From: Spirometra erinaceieuropaei
Taxonomy: Eukaryota; Platyhelminthes; Cestoda; Diphyllobothriidea; Diphyllobothriidae
Assembly: GCA_902702965.1 (NCBI GenBank)
Contig: CACRXP010000304.1
Span: 593,820-657,819, forward strand
DNA: 64,000 nucleotides
Reading direction: 5' to 3'
A program made the position numbers and the translations under genes. Below are positions 24,605 through 33,106 of the stretch, piece by piece (positions within the stretch are counted from its first letter, which is position 1; each line of letters starts with the position of its first letter). The notes beneath the pieces were generated by a model. It ran no database searches. It saw only the letters and a list, made by a program, of their open reading frames with translations, and had not been told where the DNA came from.

Positions 24605-25141
24605 TTCAAGTTTAAAATATAGAGAAGACACAATTCTTTATCAAACGGCTGGAAGAAGGCATATTTTTGTCTGTGATTTTTGTAAAATATATTCGCATTT
24701 GCAAGTCCACCGAAAATCAATGGGTAAAATGCATGCTACATAAGAACTCTTTTTTTTCCAAGCACGCTTTCTACAGGAGATTGAAACGCAGTGTATTCAA
24801 AATCTGATATCCTGTCGAGTCCGGAATATTATAAGATTATGCTGCAAGATAATCTGTATCGCAACCGCGCCTAAATAATCCTTCCTAATTGAAAACGCAT
24901 TTCAGAATTTCAGTCAATATTTCATGAGATTGGCCACTCATTGTATGTGTTCACACCCGCCACGTCGCGTTTCAGCGATGAAACAGTGACAGCCAATCGC
25001 CAGACCGCTTCCCCCTCCCCCACCTCCTCCCTAAGCGCCAGACCGAACTAGAATCCGACCCCAGACCTCTGAACGCCCCTCAGCCCTCTTCCCTTATTGA
25101 CTTTTATTGGATGTGTAACTTTTGCTATTCTGCCCTCCCTT
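24605..25141 (-). mobile_element. Inverted, internally deleted copy of the second-lineage PLE
   Basis: 24,605-24,946 is an inverted copy of 23,963-24,303; shared words on both sides are 'attgattttcggtggact', 'gcaaatgcgaatatat', 'cctgtagaaagcg' and 'gatatcagattt'. Farther out, 25,068-25,141 is an inverted copy of 22,678-22,757 (words 'gagggcagaatagcaaaagtt' in part and 'acatccaataaaagt'). Read on the minus strand, this copy has the 5' and 3' ends of the left element but no RT/endonuclease body. The two copies therefore lie tail-to-tail. The divergence between arms is visible (substitutions and small indels), so the event is not recent. Confidence 0.75.
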
Positions 25142-25271
25142 ATAGTGCTGTACAGGCCTGATGCTGAATAATCGAAAGCGTTCGTTTGCCGGACTTGACT
25201 TCTTAGATGTCTACATGGGTAGCATCGCTGAGCTTTAAATACTTGAAGTCCGCAAGTTACACATAGCGTCA

Positions 25272-25297
25272 CTCTCTCTCTCTCTCTCTCTCTCTCT
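25272..25297 (+). repeat. (CT)n microsatellite
   Basis: Thirteen uninterrupted CT units. Confidence 0.95.
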
Positions 25298-28200
25298 ACA
25301 CTCCACCAAGCAGGGCATGAGATTTATTTGGTAATACACTCCTGGACATCAAAAAACCTCACACTCCTCTTGTGTTACAATCACGTGATATGTTTTGTTA
25401 ACGTTGCGATGGCTGGCAAATAATCATATGCAAAGTGCGCATTCTTGAAGTCCAACTGGTGTGCCTGAGAGGGCCAGCTCGTGCACAGCAACCGCAGATG
25501 AAGGCTTTCATAGCAGTCAACAACTGCGAGCATGTGCCTCTCCAGTTTTCTTGATATTATCTTGTTATTGAAGCATGGCCGGTGTGGGAGTAGAATGAGC
25601 TAGGTACTTCACACTAAACCATTCATGCGCAAGACAACCGCATAGCAAGCGCTGGGGACCCGGTGGGAAGCCGAATTCCTCGGTGTTGCGTTATGCGACA
25701 GCGAAATCACCGACGAAGCACTGTCCGGGCTTTTGACTGGTACCTATGTTGGGATTACGGTATAAGCATTTGCATTACTGGTGCTGCTATTTGCTTGTAA
25801 CCGGACATTACGCGAGTATTCCGCCGACGTTAACTGTCTTCGACCCAAATTTGCATTGGCATTTCCCGTCTGGTCCAAATAAGTCAAGCCTAGGGCATTT
25901 AAATCCATGTCGCTCTCTTAATAACGTACGGAATTACCAACTACCTATTGGAAACTGACTGTATTCGCAATCAACTGCAATTTCAAGCAATTTTTGATTG
26001 AAACCCATGTTGGCATTCAGGGATTATATCAACGAGCTTGAACTACATGCTCTTTGATTTTCATTAGCAGATCCTGACACGCCAATCCATTATACTTCAG
26101 TCGAAAAAGAACATTTCAATTTAACTATTAAACAATCATGAACATCCCGTCGTGGGGAACGTCCTTAAAAAAGGATTCTTAATAAGTTCAGCGTGACAGT
26201 ACTTTCGGAGGTAGAAGCATTTAACGTCACAAAAATACGGATGGAACAAGCTCTTTCTTTCTCCACTGCACTCAGCTTTAAGCATTTCTGGCGCCCATTA
26301 TGATAAGCAAAATGATTTCAAAAATTAGATGTTTGCTCTATTAATTACATAAATCATATTCAAAATCTGCCAAACACCTTTTAATTGCGTGAGCATAGTG
26401 ATCAGCTGGTGGATTCTAGATGGATTGCTGAGGAAATCCTGTCCGGGCGGTCTGTTTACTGTATCAGATTGGGAGGATTTCAGACGTTGCAGTAGGCTCG
26501 GTGGGTAACTTGACACAAATAGGATTAAAATCACGGCTTCCAGTGGAACCTCATAGCTCCACTGGCTAAAGTGTTGGCCGTACTCCAGCCTTCCCTTGAT
26601 GATGTAGGTTCGAATATCGCCGACGTAGTCGAGTTTTGTACAATCGGATCAAAATAAATTAGTCATTGTGGCCGAAATTTATGCTGGGAAGAACTTTAGA
26701 AATAGCAATGTATCTATGGCACTAAAACAGTTTACGAGTAGTCCTCTTGGTACAGTGCTTTCTAAAGCCGGTCAAGCTGAGAACAGTTCTCTTTGTTACA
26801 CACCTGAAATGCAAAGCTTGAACCAATAACAAGGATTACCACTGTGTGGTCGGTGCGTTGGTCACTTTCAATGTATCTCCCGCACCTACAATTCCAATGC
26901 TCACTGTTTCTTTATTGCGGGACCGGAGTCGAAGCGACTGGAGGCAAATACGTTCAAGTAAATTGACATTTATTTAATGCGGCTGAAATAAAGTTCGATT
27001 AATCAGAGCTTCTTTACCAGGTTGCGTTTTTCCTGGAACGTTCCCACTGTATTTTGGCTACACGAGGTGAAGGTGTGAAAACTCGCTGAAAGATCGTACA
27101 TGTATAATTTAAAAATTACGATTAACTGGCTTTCACCTCGAAAAGTGCAAACAATGGATTCAAGGAAAATTACAGAATACGTTGGCTATTCACAAATTGT
27201 TTTGCGATTTTGACTGTGAGGATGTAATCGAACAGCAGTGAACGGCTTGCCGCTCGTGTACAGCACAAAGTTTCATTTGTACGAATTACCCTGCTATTTG
27301 GTAATGCGTTAACGCGTAGACATGAGGTTATTTGAGCGCTCCGAAAACCTTACTGTCGAGAGGTCAAGTAAACAACCGGCTCGTGGATTTCTTACCGGTC
27401 ATAAAGCACTTTGCATACCAACCCTTAATGTTCCACAAAGAACGCACTAAATAGAGGTCAGTCACGCGGTCAGTCCCGCAATGGGTGTAGACACTAAGAC
27501 GACATCTGCAGACTGCATCCTCCCTCAGGGCCTTCTGTAAGCGACTCGAAACTAAGCATTGGCACTATTGAAGAGTAACAGCGGCATTTAGTCCAATCGC
27601 CTTAGCTTCGTAACTTGAGATAAAATCTAATAAACGAGTGCAAAACATTTGATTTTTAAGATTAGTTTATTAAACAACGGGTTTTATTGACGTTCGGTAG
27701 TGGTTTTAAAGTGGACTTCTCTGGCAAGAACATTTCACCTTCAATCTGATATCTTACAATCTGTTATAGTATTCTGCTGAAAGTAAAACCTGTCAGACGT
27801 GCTTTCAGGCTAGGCTATGGCTAAAACCACAGTGACGATATAGGCCGAGATGGTCGTTTTCACATGACCATATGAACTTCAACTTGATGAAAATCCCGGA
27901 ATTGTTTTCTTGAAATAAACAGTATATTATTTTTTTTCTAGTGTTCTAACCATTGCCTGATATGCATCTAAAAATATATTGAACTTATAAATAACACCCA
28001 ACCCGATAAATCCTATACATTAGGTTACTTTTCGAGTACAGTTCCCGTATGATATCCTCGAACTAAGCGGCGACTTCAAAGAATGTCACATGCTTTCATA
28101 AGTCGTTCTATCAGAAAAACGGTTTGCTGAGCATTCAGTGGATGCGCTTGTATTCGCACTTTCTTTGAGAAACAACAGCAGCTTAAAAACATAATCCTTT

Positions 28201-28931
28201 TAAAATTAGCAGGACGCCATGGGGAATTTTCTTTGCTCCGTTAAGCTCCAATTCATTTTTCGTTAACGCAAACACCTGGGAGTTCAAAGCATTTCACTCC
28301 TTACCCGAAAACAAAAGAATTCGCATTAGTGTAGTCGAAGGACAAAGATGAAAGCCTGACTGCTCTAAAACTAAAACAGACGTTGCTATATTTTCACCTA
28401 AACTTAAAAATTCACCTAAATAAGAATACGGTAATTTGCAACGAATTCGAAAGCCCCACTTTCCAATGCAGAGTAAGTGTTAACTCCGTCCTGTAAATTT
28501 GTCATAAATCTATACAGTCAGCTTTCCTCTTCCTATCAAGGGTCAACACTCGAAAGAGGTCCAGTATTCGAGGAGAACATCTTTCTGGAAAAGACTTACT
28601 TGCAGAGTTTTGGTTAAATTTATTTACTTGTTTTAGAGCTGCTTTGCAAAACGTTCGATGTGAACCTTAGCCTGGGTGAGTCAGCACTACAATATGCAAT
28701 CACGTGTTACCTTTTATTCCGAAGTGCCAGCTGTGTGCTCCTTCGTCTGTTTGTTTGACTTTTTCTTCTTCATCCCCCGGTTTTTAATGCTGTGTTAGTT
28801 CTTAATTCCAGAAAGATTTTTCTACCCCTTGAAATGTTTCCTCCGCCTATTTGACTTGATCAACTTTATTTCTCTACCAATCGACGGAAGTTTGTGCTTG
28901 AAAACTTAGTCTATAACTACGTCCGATGCCC
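25298..28931. other. Non-coding stretch with one tRNA-like fragment
   Basis: No supported exon. The tRNA-like fragment at 26.55 kb is listed separately; the rest shows nothing I can name. Confidence 0.4.
26547..26645 (+). repeat. tRNA-derived SINE-like fragment
   Basis: Box A (TAGCTCCACTGG, 26,554-26,565) and a near-perfect box B (GGTTCGAATAT, 26,607-26,617) have tRNA-like spacing. A GGC...GCC pair sits in the anticodon-arm position. The 3' flank 'gagttttgtacaatcgg' is not a tRNA 3' end and no closed acceptor stem is evident, so a SINE head or tRNA pseudogene is more likely than a functional tRNA gene. Confidence 0.5.
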
Positions 28932-29114
28932 TTACTGTTTGCTGGCAGAAATTGGCATGCCCGCTGTTGCGCCTGCAGGCAAAATCTCAGCTTTCAGCAC
29001 CAATGTCTTGGCATATAACTGCAAAACGGTTTTCGTTCCGGCGATCTTCTCAACTAGAAAATCAAGCAAAGTCATCGTTGCCTTGGTCAAAGGCACCCCG
29101 ACGTTTGGTGGCAT
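28932..29114 (-). CDS. Possible exon or small ORF of unknown function
   Basis: A GC-richer island in AT-rich surroundings. The minus frame starts MPPNVGVPLTKATMTLLDFL and contains KAEILPAGATAGMP. It ends at a stop inside a donor-like site (AAACA|GTAAGG), so it could be a first coding exon spliced at that point. Frames on the opposite strand over the same island are also open, which weakens the case. I do not recognise the protein. Confidence 0.2.
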   Translation of the reverse strand: MPPNVGVPLTKATMTLLDFLVEKIAGTKTVLQLYAKTLVLKAEILPAGATAGMPISASKQ

Positions 29115-29388
29115 TTAAGCCGATAAAACTTCAAAAAACTGCTTTTTCAACTTCGTTGTGCACATCCAGCTTCAATTATTTATATGTCTGCGCATGCATA
29201 TTATGCTTTTACAGGTTATTATTATTCATTGAACCCATATTTCGACATTTTCAGCCATTCCGTTTTTCTCCAAAAAATTTCAGTACTTCCTGTGTTTTCA
29301 TCTTACCCAAGACCATTGCTTTTAGACCGACTACTTAACATTCATGATCTTCGGCTATTTCCGAGTTCTTGAGGATTCTGGGTGGATA

Positions 29389-29402
29389 GCCCCTCCTGTT
29401 CT
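29389..29402. repeat. Target-site duplication of the intact PLE, left copy
   Basis: GCCCCTCCTGTTCT, identical to 32,316-32,329. Confidence 0.85.
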
Positions 29403-29433
29403 TGAAGAAGGAGACACGATCGAAGGGACAAGA

Positions 29434-29492
29434 GCTTTATTAGCCTGACGTTTCGGATTCCTACTCGAATCCATCATCAGAGACAAAAAAGC
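29434..29492 (-). ncRNA. Hammerhead ribozyme, type I (3' arm of PLE)
   Basis: CTGATGA (29,480-29,474), stem II GGATTC/GAATCC, GAAA (29,454-29,451), CGTC, with the predicted cut between 29,447 and 29,446 on the minus strand. Stem I can use GCTTTT...GTCT against AGGC...AAAGC. The stop codon of the 847-codon frame (29,479-29,477) is the TGA inside CTGATGA, so the coding frame runs into the ribozyme core. Confidence 0.88.
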
Positions 29493-32029
29493 AGAAACGG
29501 GTGGTTGTTGCACAAGGGGCTGCGGTATTTATTCGAGTCGATAATTGCTGCAATTTCATCACGTGCGTTGGATGTTGGCGTGATGATTGCTCGACCATCT
29601 GATTCGTTGACCCGGGTGTTGGGAAGAGTGTTCACCAGTGCGCTCCCCGCGTGGCCAATTACTCCGCCTAGACGAAGTCTCAGCACGCTGTATTGAATGG
29701 GAAGATCGTTGCACTTGTTGATGGACTGGGGGCCAGTAAACCATGATTCCAATAGCTCCCGGCTCACGCGGTTGTCACCTCTTGCGAGAATTTCGGCCTC
29801 ATCGAATTTGAATGTGTGGCCGGATCTCGTCGGATGAACCGCAACTTGAGAGCTGGCGTCATTTCTGCGCACCGCTGTCGCGTGTTCGGCCATTCTCGTT
29901 CGGAGCTGTCTTCCGGTTTCTCCGACGTAGTTGCTTTGTCCGCAACTGCACCATATCCGATAAACGACTCCAGACGTTTCTAGCCGTGGCAGTGGGTCTT
30001 TCGGTTTCATGACCAGACGCCTGATGGCTGCCTCCGGTCTGTGTGCCACTCCAACCCCTAGTGGTGCGAGAAGGCGGCCGACAGCTTCCAAGACGTTCTT
30101 GACATACGGAAGTGCCCGCCAAGATTTGGCGTCCGTGCGGTTAGGCCTTTCGTCCCTTTTGCGTATGCACCGGTCAACGAAGTTGCGCGGGTAGCCATTG
30201 ACTTTGAAGACCCGTCGGAGGTATTGTAGTTCGGCAATTTTGTCATCCGGCTCACTGCAGTGCGTTTCGACACACCGATAGAGCGTCCTTACACAACTGC
30301 GTTTGTGGCTGATTGGGTGGTTACTGTTGAAGTCCAGTACTTGCATCGTATTTGTCGCTTCCCTGAACACTTTGGTTTTTAGTTTACCACAGTCTTTGCG
30401 GCATACGAGGACATCCAGGAAGGCCAGCTGGTTGTTCTCTTCCTCCTCCATCGTAAATTGAATGTCCGAGCAGATGGCGTTGAGATGTTCTTGGAATGTC
30501 AACACCTGATCCCGTTCGATGACGACGAAGTTATCATCCACATACCGGGCCCAGAATTTCGGTCTGTGGTGTTGGAAGACCAGCGACTCTAACCGTTGCA
30601 GGACCGCCTCGTCGATGAACCCCGAAATCGACGAACCCATTGGTTTGCCCTTCACCTGTTCGTAGATTGTCCCGTCGAACATGAAGTACGTCCTGAGACA
30701 GAGCTTCAGGATCTGAAGGATTTGGGCGTGTCCAAGACGGTTCTCCGTTTCATCGTATTTGCTTTGTAGTAGCAGCTCAATTGTCTCGATCGCCAGGTCC
30801 TGGGGAATAGAAGTAAAAAGGGATGCAACATCAAAAGATACCATGACCTCATTTGGATGGATGCTTACCCCTTTGAGTTTCTCCAGGAATTGTGCTGACG
30901 AAGAGACCGTGGTGTCTGACTCAGCGGTCAGGAACTTGAGACGCCGGAACAGCCACTTAGCCAGTCCGTACGTTGGAGTCCCTTTGAGCGACACGATGGG
31001 TCGGAGATGAGCGCCGTCTTTGTGCACCTTAGCGAGGCCATAGAATCGGGTCAAAGCCGTATCTTGGGGTCTCGCCATGCGTCTGTCGGTCGGTGTTATT
31101 GCACCTGAGTTCTCCAAGGCCAACAACGTAGCATTAATTTCGTGTGTCAGCGCCTTTAAAGGGTTCGTTGCACATGGGACATAGAACTGTCGGTCCTCCA
31201 GTAAACCTTTGGCTTTTTGAAGGTAGTCCGTCCTGTCCAGTACAACTGTGGCGCGTCCTTTGTCCGCTGGCACGATGACCAGGTGTTTGTCGGCCTTGAG
31301 TTCTCTAAGTGCATCACGTTCGACCTTGGAAAGCACTTCCCGCGGCCTGTGGGCTATCAGGAGAGACGACACTTGTTGTCGGATGAGACTCTTAGTCTCC
31401 TCCGTTGCCTCCGTCTGACTAAGGATTGATTCCACTACTGCAATCATGTTAACAGGTTTGGCGTCAGCCGTGTCAAATGAAGCTTCGTGCCGTAAAACCT
31501 GCATCTGATCCTTCGTCAGCTCCTTTGGTGACAGGTTGTGCACCCGTTTGTCGTTTCTGGGCGACGTTGGATTGGGCAGCTTTCGAAATTTGTTCTCCAG
31601 TGCTGCGTCGCGTATCATGCTCTGTTCGTGGGCTTGTTCAGCTGTCCTCCGCAGGAGCAGATTCGTACCGACCTCACCCATGAACTCACAGCATCTGGTC
31701 TTTTCTTGGTCAATCCTTTGACGGTACTTACGAAGTCTCGCGTGGCAATCTTGGAGGAGCACTCGGATCATCCTTCTGCCGTGCTGAAATACTGCTCGTC
31801 TCGCCAAATCCGTGTTAACTGTTGGCATGTATGAAACACATTTCGGTAACACATTATTGTCGAGACACCTGTGCAGAAACCGGATCTGCGAATACGTAGA
31901 GGCCTCCCGAAGGGCGAAGATTTCCCATCGCCGGGCCGATCGGAGCGCATCGCGCCCAAATACATTGCCAATAGAAGCGAAGAGACGAGTCTCAGGAAGA
32001 CGTCTTGAAGAAGGAGACACGATCGCCGG
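29477..32029 (-). CDS. Penelope-like reverse transcriptase with GIY-YIG endonuclease
   Basis: Open frame; residues are numbered from the GTG at 32,020. The conserved PLE N-terminal block SQIRFLHRCLDNNVLPK is at 44-60 and VPADKGRATVVLDRTDY at 250-266. RT motifs: LRPIVSLKGTPTYGLAKWL (339-357); motif A SFDVASLFTSIP with D397; motif B around GKPMGSSISG (458-467); motif C YVDD (493-496); LAFLDVLVCRKD (532-543). The GIY-YIG domain starts GVVY (684-687), CSCG (691-694), YVG (698-700), GRQLRTRMAEH; later H729, H735, E758 and N768 fit the rest of the domain. The RT copies element RNA and the endonuclease nicks target DNA. No stop or frameshift interrupts it. The frame is closed upstream by TAG at 32,030-32,032 and has no ATG before M65 (31,826-31,828), which lies after the conserved block. 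The true initiation point is therefore unknown. The last about 20 residues are encoded by the terminal repeat. Confidence 0.92.
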   Translation of the reverse strand, partial: PAIVSPSSRRLPETRLFASIGNVFGRDALRSARRWEIFALREASTYSQIRFLHRCLDNNVLPKCVSYMPTVNTDLARRAVFQHGRRMIRVLLQDCHARLRKYRQRIDQEKTRCCEFMGEVGTNLLLRRTAEQAHEQSMIRDAALENKFRKLPNPTSPRNDKRVHNLSPKELTKDQMQVLRHEASFDTADAKPVNMIAVVESILSQTEATEETKSLIRQQVSSLLIAHRPREVLSKVERDALRELKADKHLVIVPADKGRATVVLDRTDYLQKAKGLLEDRQFYVPCATNPLKALTHEINATLLALENSGAITPTDRRMARPQDTALTRFYGLAKVHKDGAHLRPIVSLKGTPTYGLAKWLFRRLKFLTAESDTTVSSSAQFLEKLKGVSIHPNEVMVSFDVASLFTSIPQDLAIETIELLLQSKYDETENRLGHAQILQILKLCLRTYFMFDGTIYEQVKGKPMGSSISGFIDEAVLQRLESLVFQHHRPKFWARYVDDNFVVIERDQVLTFQEHLNAICSDIQFTMEEEENNQLAFLDVLVCRKDCGKLKTKVFREATNTMQVLDFNSNHPISHKRSCVRTLYRCVETHCSEPDDKIAELQYLRRVFKVNGYPRNFVDRCIRKRDERPNRTDAKSWRALPYVKNVLEAVGRLLAPLGVGVAHRPEAAIRRLVMKPKDPLPRLETSGVVYRIWCSCGQSNYVGETGRQLRTRMAEHATAVRRNDASSQVAVHPTRSGHTFKFDEAEILARGDNRVSRELLESWFTGPQSINKCNDLPIQYSVLRLRLGGVIGHAGSALVNTLPNTRVNESDGRAIITPTSNARDEIAAIIDSNKYRSPLCNNHPFLLFCL

Positions 32030-32105
32030 CTAATAAAGCTTTTGTCCCGACGATCGTGTCTCCTTCTTCAAAACTTCTTCCTGGGACTCGTCTCTTTGCG
32101 ACGAT
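31977..32105. repeat. Head-to-head junction of PLE terminal repeats
   Basis: The minus-strand segment 'gagacgagtctcaggaag...gacacgatcgccgg' (31,981-32,029) faces its inverted counterpart 'gacgatcgtgtctcctt...gggactcgtctc' (32,049-32,096) across about 20 bases, so the region could form a long hairpin. The plus-strand copy begins with GGCTAATAAAGC at 32,028, which corresponds to bases just after the hammerhead cut in the intact copy (GTC|AGGCTAATAAAGC). Confidence 0.75.
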
Positions 32106-32198
32106 CCCGGATGAAGGGGGGGAGCCGTGAATGTTCATAGGCATGGCTACTGCATCCTATAAATACCGCAGCCCCTTGTGCAACAACCACCCTTTTCT

Positions 32199-32257
32199 GC
32201 TTTTTTGTCTCTGATGATGGATTCGAGTAGGAATCCGAAACGTCAGGCTAATAAAGC
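32199..32257 (+). ncRNA. Hammerhead ribozyme, type I (5' side arm of PLE, plus strand)
   Basis: CTGATGA at 32,211-32,217, six-pair stem II, GAAA at 32,237-32,240, CGTC at 32,241-32,244, cut predicted after 32,244. The core is identical to the copy at 29.4 kb but in the opposite orientation. Confidence 0.88.
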
Positions 32258-32315
32258 TCTTGTCCCGGCGATCGTGTCTTTTTCTTCAAGACTTCTTCCT
32301 GGGACTCGTCTATTC

Positions 32316-32329
32316 GCCCCTCCTGTTCT
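32316..32329. repeat. Target-site duplication of the intact PLE, right copy
   Basis: GCCCCTCCTGTTCT, identical to 29,389-29,402. Confidence 0.85.
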
Positions 32330-32805
32330 ATCAACTCTATTTAGCACCTTGTAGGCAGTATAAATGCATGAGAGGAGCTCTGAACACATGGGCTGCCAAA
32401 GCTGATCTTAACTGACGTTGTGGCAAGACCCAGTCAACGACGATGATGGCATTAAAAACCACCGTAAATCAGCACGTTTGGTCGTACGTAGAGCAGATTG
32501 CTGATTTCGTTACTAAGCACATTCAAAAGAATAAGTCCGGTTATTTTTGATCAACATGTACAGAATTGTCTTTGAACTCAACCTTTATAGAGTGAATGCC
32601 GTTTAGATTTAAATTTTCTCCAAACTCTTGTCGATATGTCATTATTCTACAGTTGGTAATTGCAGCAAATACAAGGTCTCTTGGACCTCTTGCTGGTCTT
32701 TTGCTCGGTAACTTTGACACCTCAAAATTCGAAGTGTAAATCGCGATGAAACTTGTTAAATTTCAGCGAAAAGTCAAAAGAAAAGATGGCTGCCTTAGTT
32801 TAGTT
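32330..32805. other. Non-coding stretch
   Basis: Unique-looking AT-rich DNA between the PLE and the telomere-like island. Nothing seen. Confidence 0.4.
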
Positions 32806-33106
32806 AATCGGACACGGGAATATGGATCCGCCAGGCATTACCCGTGACCTCGTGCTAAATTCTAAGATGGCGGGAGGATTCCCGTTCCCATTTCCCAACC
32901 CTGGCCCTAACGCTTGCCCTTATCTTATCCCCAATCCTCCAAATCTAACCCCAACACTAATCCTCATAAGCCTAACTCTGACCATAACTCATATCTCCAC
33001 CCTCCTGATCCCCTTCATAAAATTAACAGTTACCCTAACCCTAAACTCCCTGAAAGCTAGGGCCATGTCATCTGTAATATGAATGCCCATATTCACGTGC
33101 CCAGTT
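32806..33106. mobile_element. TIR-bounded island of degenerate CCCTAA repeats
   Basis: 32,891-33,050 is a run of imperfect CCCTAA-type units, including 'accctaaccctaaa' at its right end. It is flanked by an imperfect inverted repeat: AATCGGACACGGGAATATGG (32,806-32,825) against the reverse complement of 33,087-33,106 (AACTGGGCACGTGAATATGG), 16 of 20 matching by eye. The 86-codon Pro/Leu/Thr-rich frame across it is a translation of the repeat. I read this as a small non-autonomous element with a telomere-like core. An ancient interstitial telomere tract is the alternative. Confidence 0.6.

Larger units (their letters stand above)
29403..32315 (-). mobile_element. Near-complete Penelope-like retroelement with 14-bp target-site duplication
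   Basis: A 2,913-bp unit between perfect 14-bp direct repeats. From left to right: a terminal arm with a minus-strand hammerhead (29,403-29,530); the RT/GIY-YIG frame on -; a short minus-strand fragment of the repeat (about 31,977-32,029); and a head-to-head plus-strand arm (32,028-32,315). The plus arm contains a partial repeat copy followed by a full hammerhead copy. Terminal repeats in inverted and tandem order are characteristic of PLEs. Because the duplication encloses the whole assembly, the inverted arms were present at integration. The exact duplication and open frame indicate recent insertion. Confidence 0.93.

Noticed and set aside
28932..29114. Enolase-like reading of PAGATAG (compare PSGASTG)
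   Set aside because: A seven-residue resemblance without the surrounding enolase blocks; kept only as an unassigned low-confidence exon.
32822..33082. 86-codon frame rich in Pro, Leu and Thr
   Set aside because: A direct translation of degenerate CCCTAA repeats.
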